This document shows, one piece after another, positions 33,390-42,433 of a stretch of DNA of 64,000 nt. Source of the stretch: Sulfurifustis variabilis (GTDB taxonomy: Bacteria; Pseudomonadota; Gammaproteobacteria; Acidiferrobacterales; Sulfurifustaceae); contig NZ_AP014936.1 in the NCBI RefSeq assembly GCF_002355415.1, positions 1,550,001 to 1,614,000 of the forward strand, written 5' to 3'. The notes under the pieces were generated by a model, which was given only the letters and a program-made list of their open reading frames with translations, did no database searches and was not told the DNA's origin. The translations under genes and the position numbers were made by a program. The first letter of the stretch is position 1. Each line of letters opens with the position of its first letter.

Positions 33390-33464
33390 CCTTCGTCCGG
33401 ACCACGAGCCATCGCCTACCATAATACTAACCGATGGCAGGAGCACCGACCCGGTGATCGAGCG

Positions 33465-35600
33465 ATGGCGCACGCGCATCGCGTGTGCCGCTCGCCCGAC
33501 CCCCTTGTCGTGGCTGCGCTGTTTCCCCTGGCAGCGGGAATGATCGGATGGCCCGAGGGCGCGCTCGGCGAGGCGAGCCTGAGCGGCCAGACCGGGTTCG
33601 TCCACATGCCGAGCGCGCGCATCCAGCCGGAAGGGACATGGAGCATCGGCTCGAGCAACGCCGAGCCTTACTTCGCCGGCTGGAGCAGCGTGTCGCTGTT
33701 CCCCCGTTTCGAGTTCTCGGCTCGCTATACGCGGATCGACAACCTCTCGCCCGGTTTCGAGGACCAGGCCTACGGCGACTACAAGGACAAGGCGTTCGAC
33801 GCGAAGATCGTCCTCGCGCCGGAATCGACCTTCCTGCCGCAGATCGCGGTCGGCGCGCAGGACTTCACCGGCACGCGCCTGTTCGCCGCGCGCTACCTCG
33901 CGATCAGCAAGCGCGCGGGGCGCTTCGACTGGGGCTTGGGGTACGGCGAGGAGCGCATCGACGGCTGGTTCGGCGGCGTGCGCTATCGGCCGCCCGGGTT
34001 GCGGCGGCTCGGGCTGGTGTTCGAGTACGACGCCACGCGCTACGCCGAGGATTACCAGGCGTCGACATCGGGAGCGCTCGATCGGGAAGGGGGAGCGACG
34101 TACGGGATCGAGTACCGAAGCGGCTGGTTCGGCGGGCAGGTGTCCTATCAGTCCGGGGAAGTCGGCGCCAATCTCTACGTCACCGTGCCGCTGAACCGAC
34201 GCGAGTTCATTCCGAAAATCGACGAGCCTCCCCCCTTCGCGCGCGCGGCTCCCGCCGGTCCGCCGCTCGAGCAGTGGTTGCAGGACCCCGGGGCGCAGCA
34301 CGGCCTCCGTCGCGCGCTCGAAGCGGAGGGCTTCCGCGCGGTCGAGCTCTCCGCAGGCGATCGCTCGCTCGAGGTCAGGCTCTCGCATCCGCGCATCTCG
34401 GTCATCGGTCGCGCGGTCGGCCGGGCCGCGCGCGTGCTGCTCGCGCTCGGGCCGAGCGACCTGCAAAGCCTGCGCATCGTCTACACGCTCAACGACCTGC
34501 CCGTGCTGACCTACGTCTTCGACGACCTCGCGCACCTCGATCGGTTTCTCGCGGGCGGGACCGACGCCCCGTCGATGGAGGACACCGTACGGATCGCCTT
34601 CGCGTCGCCCGAAGCGGCCACGGACTTCAGGGGCCTGGCCGACCTGATACCGCCCCGGGGAGAGGGCGGAGGCCTCGAGGCGCGCTACGGCGAGGACGGA
34701 CATGCGCTCCTGCTGCGCAGCGAGAACCCGAGCGGTTCGCATTTCACGGTGGTCCCGTTCAACGTCCGGTTCTTTTTCAACGATCCGAGCGGCGCCTTTC
34801 ACTACGACAGCTACGCGGGACTCGATTACGCGCGACGCCTGCACCGCGGCTGGTTTCTGCTCGGCGGCGCGCGCCTGACGCTGTTCGAAGACGTGAGCGA
34901 CGTCACGCAGCCTTCCGACAGTCTCCTGCCCCACGTGCGCAGCGACATCGCGGAGTACCTGGGCGAAGGCGGGCCGGTGCGGCTGGATCGGCTCCTCCTC
35001 AATCGATATCACTATCCGGCGGAACAGCTCTACGCGCGCTGGTCGGCAGGCTACTACGAGGAGATGTACGGCGGACTCGGCGTTCAGTTCCTCTACCTGC
35101 CGACCGACTCGGCCTGGGCGGCCGATCTGGCGGTCGATGCGCTGCGGCAGCGGGCGCCGGGAGAGGTGTTCGCGTTCCGCGACTACTCCACCGTCACGGC
35201 GCTCGCCTCTCTGCATTACCGGGTTCCGCGCTACGGCGTCACCGCGACGACGCGCCTCGGTCGCTTCCTCGCCCGGGACGACGGGGTGCGCCTCGAGCTC
35301 AAGCGACGCTTTCGTTCCGGAGTCGAGATGGGCGGATGGTATTCCTGGACGGATGCGGAGGACATTACCGGCCCGGGACAACCGGGGGACCCGTTCCGCG
35401 ACAAAGGGCTTTTTCTCTCCATACCGCTACGGTCGATGCTCACCCGCGATACGCGCGAGCGTGCGAACTTCAGCCTCGTTGATTTCACGCGCGACGTCGC
35501 GCAGATGGTGCAGTCGCCCGGCGATCTTTATCGTCAGTTCGAGCTCGCGCGCCACTTCGACGACGGTGAGCACAACCCTTTCATGGATTTCCGCAAGTAG
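33465..35600 (+). CDS. yjbH: YjbH/GfcD-family outer-membrane exopolysaccharide protein
   Basis: This 711-residue protein has a signal-like N-terminus (LVVAALFPLAAGMIG). The family start follows: SLSGQTGFVHMPSARIQPEGTWSIGSS, equal to the 'G-GLL-MPTAR--EGE' opening of YjbH. The long body alternates short hydrophobic strands and polar turns, as expected for a beta-barrel (for example FEFSARYTRID, ANLYVTVPLNRREFIPK, SAGYYEEMYGGLGVQFLYLPTD). A soluble insert lies about residues 265-400. YjbH/GfcD takes part in release of exopolysaccharide or group 4 capsule through the outer membrane. The start codon has only a weak ribosome site. Length is close to the family's usual 700. Confidence 0.85.
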   Translation: MAHAHRVCRSPDPLVVAALFPLAAGMIGWPEGALGEASLSGQTGFVHMPSARIQPEGTWSIGSSNAEPYFAGWSSVSLFPRFEFSARYTRIDNLSPGFEDQAYGDYKDKAFDAKIVLAPESTFLPQIAVGAQDFTGTRLFAARYLAISKRAGRFDWGLGYGEERIDGWFGGVRYRPPGLRRLGLVFEYDATRYAEDYQASTSGALDREGGATYGIEYRSGWFGGQVSYQSGEVGANLYVTVPLNRREFIPKIDEPPPFARAAPAGPPLEQWLQDPGAQHGLRRALEAEGFRAVELSAGDRSLEVRLSHPRISVIGRAVGRAARVLLALGPSDLQSLRIVYTLNDLPVLTYVFDDLAHLDRFLAGGTDAPSMEDTVRIAFASPEAATDFRGLADLIPPRGEGGGLEARYGEDGHALLLRSENPSGSHFTVVPFNVRFFFNDPSGAFHYDSYAGLDYARRLHRGWFLLGGARLTLFEDVSDVTQPSDSLLPHVRSDIAEYLGEGGPVRLDRLLLNRYHYPAEQLYARWSAGYYEEMYGGLGVQFLYLPTDSAWAADLAVDALRQRAPGEVFAFRDYSTVTALASLHYRVPRYGVTATTRLGRFLARDDGVRLELKRRFRSGVEMGGWYSWTDAEDITGPGQPGDPFRDKGLFLSIPLRSMLTRDTRERANFSLVDFTRDVAQMVQSPGDLYRQFELARHFDDGEHNPFMDFRK

Positions 35601-35682
35601 GGGCATGGAGAAGCGCTTGTGGAGAAGCGAGCGCGATCGGTAAGATCGAAGCGACAGGAATAACGATAAGTCGAGGGGCAGG

Positions 35683-38421
35683 ATGCGCCGTCGCACTTCA
35701 GTTCATCGCGCATGGATCGCCGCCGCCCTCTGTGCGCCGTACGCGCTTTCCTTCGGCGCCCCGCCCGGCAACGTTTCCCTCTCCGATCCCGAAGTCGTGC
35801 AGGCGATCGCGCCGCTGCCGACGGCCACGCAGGACCTCATACGGCGTCTGCTTTCGGAGCGGCAGAAGCCGGTCGACACGGTCGAGCGGGACGAGACGGG
35901 TGACGGCGCGCGGCCGGTTCCGCGGGCCGAAACCGACGACACCGCGCGCTTCAAGGCCGGCGATACCCTTCTCATCCGGTTCGCGCCGGTCGAAAGCGAC
36001 GCGAAGGAAGTCCCGACGGCGCCGCCGTTTCCGAAAGTGGTGGAGCCGTCCAGGGAAGAAAAGGAGCGGCTCGAGCTGCGCAAGGCTCGACTTCCGAAGC
36101 AGCAGACCTTCGTGCTCGATCTGAACGGTGTACTGACACTGCCTCACGTCGGTCGAATTCCGCTCGCCGGGCTCAGCGAGGACGAAGCCGCGGAGCGAAT
36201 CGCGGCCGAGCCGGAATTCGAGGGTCTCGAGGTGCGCGTGCGTTATCTGCCGGTCGAGAGAGAGCTCCGGCCGTTCGGATACGAGCTCTTCAGCCGCGCG
36301 CCCAAGACGTTCGCGCCGGCGACCGACATACCGGTGCCGGCCGATTACGTGCTCGGGCCGGGCGACACCGTCGTGGTTCAGCTTTACGGAAAGGACAACA
36401 TCGAGCACACGCTTTCGGTGACGCGGGAAGGGGTTCTGCTGTTTCCCGGCATCGGCCCGATCACGGTGGCCGGAAAGAAGTTTTCCCGTCTCCAGAGCGA
36501 GCTGCAGGCGCGCGTGCAACGGCAGCTTATCGGAACCCGGGCCGCGGTTTCGCTCGGTCGTCTGCGCTCGATTCGCGTCTTTGTGCTCGGGGATGTGGAG
36601 CAGCCCGGTTCCTACACCGTGAGCAGCCTCGCGACCCTGACCAACGCGCTCCTCGTGAGCGGAGGGGTCAGGCCGCACGGCTCGCTCCGTGACGTCCAGC
36701 ACCGGCGGGGCGGGCAGCTCGTCGGTACGCTCGACCTGTACGACCTCCTGTTGCACGGCGATACCAGCCGCGATGCCCGCCTGCTTCCGGGCGACGTGAT
36801 CTTCGTGCCTCCGCTCAAACGGACCGTCGGTATATCCGGACGCGTCCGTCGCCCCGCGATTTACGAGATCAAAGGCGAGCGCACGGTCGGGGAACTGATC
36901 GCGCTCGCCGGCGGGCTGCTGCCGGACGCCGACCCGCAGAGCGCGCAGCTCGAACGCATCGCCGCGCAAGGCGCGCGCAGGCGCGTCACGCTCGATTTGA
37001 GCGCCTCGGTCGGGCGCCAGGAAGCGCTGGAGAACGGCGACGTCGTGCGAGTGCTTCCCGTGCTCGACCGGATCGACAACACGGTCACGCTCACGGGTTA
37101 CGTCGAGCGCAGCGGCGCCTATGCGTGGCACACGGGCATGCGGCTCAGCGATCTGCTGCCGACCCTGTCGCTGCTCCAGCCCGAGGCCGATCCGCGATTC
37201 GTACTGATCGTGCGCGAAGACCCCGCAAACGGGACGCAACTGCGCGGGGCCAGCCTCGCCGAGGCGCTCGCCCACCCGGGCGGCGAGGCCGACGTGATGC
37301 TGGCGCCGGGGGACGAGGTGGTGGTCTTCGATCGCCGCGAAGACCGCGCCGCGCTCATTCGTCCGCTGCTCGAGCGCGCGCGTGCGAGCGCGACGCCGGA
37401 GCGGCCGAGCCCGGAAGTGGGAATCGAAGGGTCGGTCCACCACGCGGGCCGCTATCCGTGGTCGCCGGGGATGTCCGTGCGCGATCTCCTGAACGCCGCC
37501 GGCGGCCTCACCGACCGGGCGCACCTGCTGGAGGCCGAGCTCACGCGTTACGTGCTCCTCGAGGGCCAGGCGCGCGAGCAATCGCGGCGGGTCGTCGACC
37601 TGCGCCGGGTCCACGCCGGGAACGAGGCGTTGCGGCTCGAGCCCTACGATCGCCTCGTCGTGCGGCGCGTGCCGCGCTGGCAGGAAGAGGGGGCGGTCGA
37701 GATCCTCGGGGAGGTCAAGTTCCCCGGCAAATATCCGATCGCGCCCGGCGAGCGGCTGAGCAGCGTGCTGCGCCGCGCCGGCGGGCTGACCGAGATGGCC
37801 TACGCGCGGGCCGCCGTGTTCCTGCGCGAATCCGTCCGGGCGCGCGAGCAGGAGTACCTGGAGCGACTGACGTCCCAGCTGGAGCGGGATCTCGCCCTCG
37901 TGAGCCAGGGTGGCCCGGAGATCGGCGTGAGAAAGGAGGCGGCGCTCGCGGAAGGGCAGGCGCTGTTGCGGCAGATGCGAGGGGCGAAGGCAACCGGCCG
38001 CATGGTGGTCAAACTCGAGGAGGTGCTGAACGCGCGCGACGATTACGACGTCGTAATGCAGCCGGGGGACCGCCTGGTGGTGCCTCAGCGGCCGGACGAG
38101 GTGACGGTGATCGGCGAAGTGTATCACCCGACCTCCCACATCCATGTCGATCGGTATACGCGCGACTCCTACGTGAAATTGAGCGGCGGCGTGACGGAAC
38201 GCGGCAACCGCCGCGCCGCCTACGTGGTGCACGCCGACGGCTCGGTGAGTCCGCCGGGCGGCTGGTTCGGGGGCGACGTTGCCGTCGGGCCGGGAGATAC
38301 GGTGATCGTCCCCCTGAAGGTGGACCGCATCAGCAGCCTGAAGATCTTCACCGACGTCAGCACCATCCTGTTCCAGCTCGCGGTGACCGCGGCCGCGCTG
38401 GATTCGATCGGCATCCTCTAG
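35683..38421 (+). CDS. Polysaccharide export protein with six SLBB repeats
   Basis: This 912-residue exported protein (signal about residues 1-25) is of the Wza/poly_export class but far longer than Wza (about 380). There are two poly_export-type segments: FVLDLNGVLTLPHVGRI near residue 142 and VLGPGDTVVVQLYG near 222. Six SLBB-type repeats follow, with the pattern '(I/V)xGxVxxPGxYxxxxxxxxxDLLxxAGGL'. They lie near residues 300, 383, 466, 579, 671 and 805 (for example VFVLGDVEQPGSYTV, VEILGEVKFPGKYPI). No lipobox is visible, unlike Wza. It probably forms the periplasm-spanning channel that carries the polymer with YjbH. It ends 10 bp before the Wzz-type gene. Confidence 0.85.
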   Translation: MRRRTSVHRAWIAAALCAPYALSFGAPPGNVSLSDPEVVQAIAPLPTATQDLIRRLLSERQKPVDTVERDETGDGARPVPRAETDDTARFKAGDTLLIRFAPVESDAKEVPTAPPFPKVVEPSREEKERLELRKARLPKQQTFVLDLNGVLTLPHVGRIPLAGLSEDEAAERIAAEPEFEGLEVRVRYLPVERELRPFGYELFSRAPKTFAPATDIPVPADYVLGPGDTVVVQLYGKDNIEHTLSVTREGVLLFPGIGPITVAGKKFSRLQSELQARVQRQLIGTRAAVSLGRLRSIRVFVLGDVEQPGSYTVSSLATLTNALLVSGGVRPHGSLRDVQHRRGGQLVGTLDLYDLLLHGDTSRDARLLPGDVIFVPPLKRTVGISGRVRRPAIYEIKGERTVGELIALAGGLLPDADPQSAQLERIAAQGARRRVTLDLSASVGRQEALENGDVVRVLPVLDRIDNTVTLTGYVERSGAYAWHTGMRLSDLLPTLSLLQPEADPRFVLIVREDPANGTQLRGASLAEALAHPGGEADVMLAPGDEVVVFDRREDRAALIRPLLERARASATPERPSPEVGIEGSVHHAGRYPWSPGMSVRDLLNAAGGLTDRAHLLEAELTRYVLLEGQAREQSRRVVDLRRVHAGNEALRLEPYDRLVVRRVPRWQEEGAVEILGEVKFPGKYPIAPGERLSSVLRRAGGLTEMAYARAAVFLRESVRAREQEYLERLTSQLERDLALVSQGGPEIGVRKEAALAEGQALLRQMRGAKATGRMVVKLEEVLNARDDYDVVMQPGDRLVVPQRPDEVTVIGEVYHPTSHIHVDRYTRDSYVKLSGGVTERGNRRAAYVVHADGSVSPPGGWFGGDVAVGPGDTVIVPLKVDRISSLKIFTDVSTILFQLAVTAAALDSIGIL

Positions 38422-38431
38422 GGACGAAGAC

Positions 38432-39364
38432 ATGAGCGTCGTCATTCAGCGATCGAGGTCCGGAGCCGCCGACGAACCCGGGTACGATCGTCCGCCCTAC
38501 CTGCGCGATTACTGGCGGGTCGTGTCCGCGGAACGACGCGCCGCGGTGGCGCTCCTTGCGCTTTGCACGCTTGTCGCGACCGCCGTGGCATTCCTGTGGC
38601 CGCCCACGTACGAGGCGGAGGTGCTGCTCGCGCCCGTGCCCCAGTCCCGGGATCAGTCGCTGGGTCTCGGCGGGCAGTTCGCCGATATCGCCACGATGAT
38701 CGGACTGACGCTCGGCCCGAGAAAGGACCGGACCGCCGAGCACCTGGCGGCCCTGCGATCGCGGTCGCTCGCGATGGGCTTCGTGCAGAAGGAGAGCCTG
38801 AGACCGGTGCTGTTCGCGGAGCGATGGGATGCCGGATCCGGCCAATGGAAGGGAGGAGCGCCGACCGACTGGGAGGCTTACGAAAGGTTCGACGAGGACG
38901 TGCGGTCCGTGAGCATGGACTGGAAGAGCGGGCTGATCACGTTACGGATCGAGTGGAGCGACCCGGAGACCGCCGCGCGCTGGGCGAACGCCCTGGTTCA
39001 ATTCGCGAACGAGCGCCTTCGAGCGGATGCGATCGAAGATGCCACGCGTCGGATCGCTTACCTGCAGAAGGAGGTCGCCCGAACCGGAGCGATGGAGGTC
39101 CGCCAGGCGATATTTCGTCTCATCGAGGCCGAAACCAAACGCCGAATGATGGCCGCGACGAACGTGGAATACGCGTTCGAGGTCATCGACCCGGCGGTCA
39201 CGCCCGAAGAGCGCGCCTGGCCGAAACGGGTATTGATGATCGCCACCGGTTTTCTTGTCGGCGTCATGCTGTCCGTGACAGTCGCGTTCGTGCGCCGCGC
39301 GTGGTCCGGCCCATGCCCGACGGGGACCGATCCCGCGACCCCGTGGGTCACCGGCAGGACATGA
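38432..39364 (+). CDS. wzz: Wzz-type polysaccharide co-polymerase (chain-length determinant)
   Basis: This 310-residue inner-membrane protein has two membrane helices that enclose a periplasmic domain. The first is near residues 38-57 (ALLALCTLVATAVAFLWPPTYEAEVLLAP), which carries the usual proline just past the helix. The second is near 265-288 (KRVLMIATGFLVGVMLSVTVAF), after the family motif VIDPAVTPEERAWPKR. It lacks the tyrosine-kinase domain of Wzc. It sets polymer length and probably links the polymerase to the SLBB channel. The next gene starts as ATGA across its stop. Confidence 0.83.
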   Translation: MSVVIQRSRSGAADEPGYDRPPYLRDYWRVVSAERRAAVALLALCTLVATAVAFLWPPTYEAEVLLAPVPQSRDQSLGLGGQFADIATMIGLTLGPRKDRTAEHLAALRSRSLAMGFVQKESLRPVLFAERWDAGSGQWKGGAPTDWEAYERFDEDVRSVSMDWKSGLITLRIEWSDPETAARWANALVQFANERLRADAIEDATRRIAYLQKEVARTGAMEVRQAIFRLIEAETKRRMMAATNVEYAFEVIDPAVTPEERAWPKRVLMIATGFLVGVMLSVTVAFVRRAWSGPCPTGTDPATPWVTGRT

Positions 39365-40671
39365 TGTTCCGGGACAAAGACGACCCGACCCGGCCGACGG
39401 GATGGCGCGAGGGCGCGATCGGAACGGCGGGTGTCAAGATCGCCGGCATGCTCCTCGCGTTCACGACGAGCGTGGTTCTCGCGAACGCGCTGGGGCCGAA
39501 GGCGTACGGCGACTTCGCGCTCGTCGTCTCGCTCGCGTTACTGCTGGGCGCGCCATTGGCGCTCGGTCTCGATATTCTTCTGGTTCGCGAGCTGGCCGCC
39601 GCCGTGGCGGCCGATGACCGCTCCCGGGTGCACGTCTTGCGTCGGGCCGTGGACCGGTCGGTTGCCGGCGTTTCGTTCGCGACGTCGCTGGCGGCGTCGG
39701 TATTGCTGCTTCTGGGACCGTGGCCGCTCACGTCCCACCTGGGCGTGTTGCTATGGGGCGTGGCGCTCCTTCTGCCGGTCTGCGCGCTGCTTCGGACGCA
39801 ACAGGCATGCATCCAGGGGTTGGGCGGTGTTGCGGCCGGACAGATGCCCCAACTCGTCGTGCTGCCGCTCGCGGTTCTCCTTCTGACGACCCTGTTCCTG
39901 ACTATCGAGCCGTTGACCGCTCCGGCGGCGGTGCTCATCTACGTCTCCGCCGCCGTGACGGCGTGGCTGGTCGGGCGGCGGTGGCTGCCCCGGACGGAAA
40001 CGATGCCGGGTCGCACACCTGGAGGGGCGATTCCCGGCCGGGTCGCGGGACCGCTGATCCTGCTTGCGGTGGCGGGGACGGCCCACGACCAGCTTCCGAT
40101 GGTGATGCTCGGGGCCCTCGCCGACGCCCGGTCTGTCGGCCTCTACGACGTCGCACGGAGAACGGCCTCGTTGCCGTCCTTCGCGCTGGTTGTTCTGAGC
40201 ATCTCCCTCGCGCCGCGGATCGCCGAGCTTCATACCACCGGCCGGAAGACGGATCTGGCCCGGCTGGTCGCGCGTGCCGCGCCGCCGGCGCTGATCGTCT
40301 CGCTCGCCGTCGGCGCAGTCCTGATCGCGTGCGGGGAATCGATACTGTCGTTCTTCGGTGAGGGCTTCGACGCCGTCTACCCGTCGCTCGTCATTCTCAC
40401 GTTCGGGCAGCTTGTCTACGTGCTGGGCGGCTTCGCCGTGCCGCTGCTCAACATGACGGGGCACGATGCGGACGTCGCATGGAGTTTCCTCGGCGCGGGC
40501 GCGCTCAACGCCGGTCTCAGCATGGTCCTGGTCCCGCCGTTCGCCGTGGAGGGTGCGGCGGTGGCAACGACGGTGAGCCTCGGCGCGACGACGTTGTTCC
40601 TGACGGCCCGGGTATCCCGCCGTCTGCACATCGGCGTGTGGCCGGTCCGCGCACGCCAACGGGTCTCATGA
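39361..40671 (+). CDS. wzx: Polysaccharide flippase (Wzx-type, MOP family)
   Basis: This 436-residue polytopic protein has about 12 to 14 hydrophobic segments. The first helix region is GTAGVKIAGMLLAFTTSVVLANALGPKAYGDFALVVSL, the standard start of Wzx/RfbX-like members of the MOP exporters. A later part, MVMLGALADARSVGLYDVARRTASL, is also typical. The protein turns undecaprenyl-linked repeat units across the inner membrane. The start overlaps the Wzz stop by 4 bp, and the next gene overlaps its own stop the same way, so expression is coupled. Confidence 0.83.
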   Translation: MMFRDKDDPTRPTGWREGAIGTAGVKIAGMLLAFTTSVVLANALGPKAYGDFALVVSLALLLGAPLALGLDILLVRELAAAVAADDRSRVHVLRRAVDRSVAGVSFATSLAASVLLLLGPWPLTSHLGVLLWGVALLLPVCALLRTQQACIQGLGGVAAGQMPQLVVLPLAVLLLTTLFLTIEPLTAPAAVLIYVSAAVTAWLVGRRWLPRTETMPGRTPGGAIPGRVAGPLILLAVAGTAHDQLPMVMLGALADARSVGLYDVARRTASLPSFALVVLSISLAPRIAELHTTGRKTDLARLVARAAPPALIVSLAVGAVLIACGESILSFFGEGFDAVYPSLVILTFGQLVYVLGGFAVPLLNMTGHDADVAWSFLGAGALNAGLSMVLVPPFAVEGAAVATTVSLGATTLFLTARVSRRLHIGVWPVRARQRVS

Positions 40672-41585
40672 ACGCCGCTGCCGCCGATCTCGTCTGGCGA
40701 ACGTATCACGCGCTGATGCGCGCAGTCCGGCATCGCGCCTGGATGTGGCGGGCCGTGCGACTGGTGCCGGAGCGGGCGCGTACGGCCGTCTACCGGGCGG
40801 TCGAGCAGTACCGGCAGTCCACGCGGGAGATCGATTTCACGGTTGCGCACCCGGTACTGGGGCATCGGATGTTCCTCTGCAGCCGCACGGACCTGGGGCA
40901 GCTTTTCGTGAGCGGGGTTTACGAGAAGGACGTCGTTCGGGTGCTCGTCGAAGGCCTCCGTCCGGGTATGACGTTCGTCGACGTGGGTGCCCACGTCGGA
41001 TTTCACACGGTGATTGCGGCGCGGTCGGTCGGTGCCCGGGGAAAGGTGTACGCGTTCGAGCCGCAACCGGAGGTGCGCAGCCTGTTGGAGCGAAACGTCG
41101 CGCAGAACGGCTATCGATCCCGTTGCGAAGTGCTCGGGGTCGCGGTCTCCGATCGACAGGGCACGGGTCGGCTTTACCTCGGGAAGCGCGAACGCGGGCA
41201 CTCCAGCTTCTACGCGAGCGACCGCACCGCAGAAGCGATTCCAGTGGAAACCACGACGCTCGACCGGTTCTTCGCCGGGCGCGGTTGGCCGCCGGTTCAT
41301 TGGGTCAAGATGGACATCGAAGGCGCGGAGGCGTTCGCGCTGCGCGGGATGCGCGGACTCGTCGCGCGCAATCCCGCGCTCGCCCTGATCATGGAGTTCG
41401 GGGTTCACACCGCGCGTGATGCGGGGTACACGCACGTGCGCCTTGCCCGCCTCCTGCACGGGCTCGGTTTCCGCATCGGGTACTGGATCGAAGCGGGCCT
41501 GCGCCGGTTCGAGCTGCCGGTGGAGTGGCCCGCCACGGACTACGGCAACCTGCTGTTCGTGCAGGGCGAAGGGCCGCCGACGTGA
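40668..41585 (+). CDS. FkbM-family methyltransferase
   Basis: This 305-residue protein has the SAM-binding segment MTFVDVGAHVGFHTVIAARSVG (about residues 103-124). KVYAFEPQPEVRSLLERNV and the FkbM signature PVHWVKMDIEGAEAFALRGMRGL follow. FkbM-type enzymes O-methylate sugars or polyketides. In this locus a methyl ether on a repeat-unit sugar is the likely result. The ATG at 40668 overlaps the flippase stop, and the following gene starts with GTG over its own stop, so three genes are coupled. Confidence 0.85.
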   Translation: MNAAAADLVWRTYHALMRAVRHRAWMWRAVRLVPERARTAVYRAVEQYRQSTREIDFTVAHPVLGHRMFLCSRTDLGQLFVSGVYEKDVVRVLVEGLRPGMTFVDVGAHVGFHTVIAARSVGARGKVYAFEPQPEVRSLLERNVAQNGYRSRCEVLGVAVSDRQGTGRLYLGKRERGHSSFYASDRTAEAIPVETTTLDRFFAGRGWPPVHWVKMDIEGAEAFALRGMRGLVARNPALALIMEFGVHTARDAGYTHVRLARLLHGLGFRIGYWIEAGLRRFELPVEWPATDYGNLLFVQGEGPPT

Positions 41586-42433
41586 CGGGCGAGATTCCGA
41601 TTTCGCTGATTGTCGCCACGGTGAATCGCGTGACACCGCTGCTCGATCTGCTCTCTTCGCTTCGCCAACAGACGTGGCCGTCGTTCGAGGTGGTCATCGT
41701 GGATCAGAACAGGGACGACCGTTTGGATCCGGTCCTCGCGCAATTCGGCGATACGCTCGACATCCGCCGTTTGAGGACGCCCGACGAAGGTGCGTCACGT
41801 GCGCGCAACATCGGAGCGCGCGCCGCTCGCGGCGGGGTCCTGGCGTTTCCGGATGACGATTGCCGTTATCCGCCGACGCTGCTTCAGCGGGTGATGGGAT
41901 ATCTGCAGGAATCCGGAGCGGACGGCGTGACGGGTTCGGTCACCGACGACCGGGGCAAGACGAGCTCGGGTCGCTGGGATCCCCGCCCGGGACCCATCGA
42001 CCTGAGGAACGAGTGGACCCGGTCCGCCGAGCCGAGCCTCTTCATCCGTCGCGGCGCGTTCGACGCCGTGGGCGGATTCGACGAAACGCTCGGGCCGGGA
42101 GCGGGCACGCCGTGGGGTGCGTGCGAGGGCGATGACCTGATTCTGCGCGCGATCGCGAAAGGTTTTTGCTTCTACTACGAACCTTCCTTTCACGTTCATC
42201 ACCCGGCGAGAAGCCCGGAAGAGGCAGGCGTGTGCGAGCGCGCGCGGGCGTACGGTCGCGGCATGGGACGGGTAATGCGAAAGCACGGCCTCCCGTTACG
42301 GTTCGTGGGGTACTACTGGACCCGCTCCTTCGGCGGTCTGGTCCTGGCCTCTCTCAGAGGCGACTCGGTGCGGCGGCGATACTACGCCGCTACATTGCAC
42401 GGGCGGATCACGGGATGGCTGGCGAAACCCTGA
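41582..42433 (+). CDS. Family 2 glycosyltransferase
   Basis: This 283-residue GT-A enzyme begins IPISLIVATVNRVTPLLDLLSSLRQQTWPSFEVVIVD. Its DxD-like metal site is VLAFPDDDCRYPPTLL (about residues 82-97). GGFDETLGPGAGTPWGACEGDDLILRAI follows, a stretch typical of a GT2 group active on undecaprenyl-linked sugars. It starts at GTG 41582, overlapping the FkbM stop. The stretch YYEPSFHVHHPARSPEEA supports the same group. It overlaps the polymerase gene by 19 bp. Confidence 0.8.
   Translation: MTGEIPISLIVATVNRVTPLLDLLSSLRQQTWPSFEVVIVDQNRDDRLDPVLAQFGDTLDIRRLRTPDEGASRARNIGARAARGGVLAFPDDDCRYPPTLLQRVMGYLQESGADGVTGSVTDDRGKTSSGRWDPRPGPIDLRNEWTRSAEPSLFIRRGAFDAVGGFDETLGPGAGTPWGACEGDDLILRAIAKGFCFYYEPSFHVHHPARSPEEAGVCERARAYGRGMGRVMRKHGLPLRFVGYYWTRSFGGLVLASLRGDSVRRRYYAATLHGRITGWLAKP

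Noticed and set aside
35698-38445. Very long minus-strand open frame (915 codons) opposite the SLBB gene, and similar ones opposite asnB, wzx and others
   Set aside because: High GC content makes long antisense frames common. The translations are Arg/His/Ala-rich without domains, whereas the plus-strand frames carry clear families.
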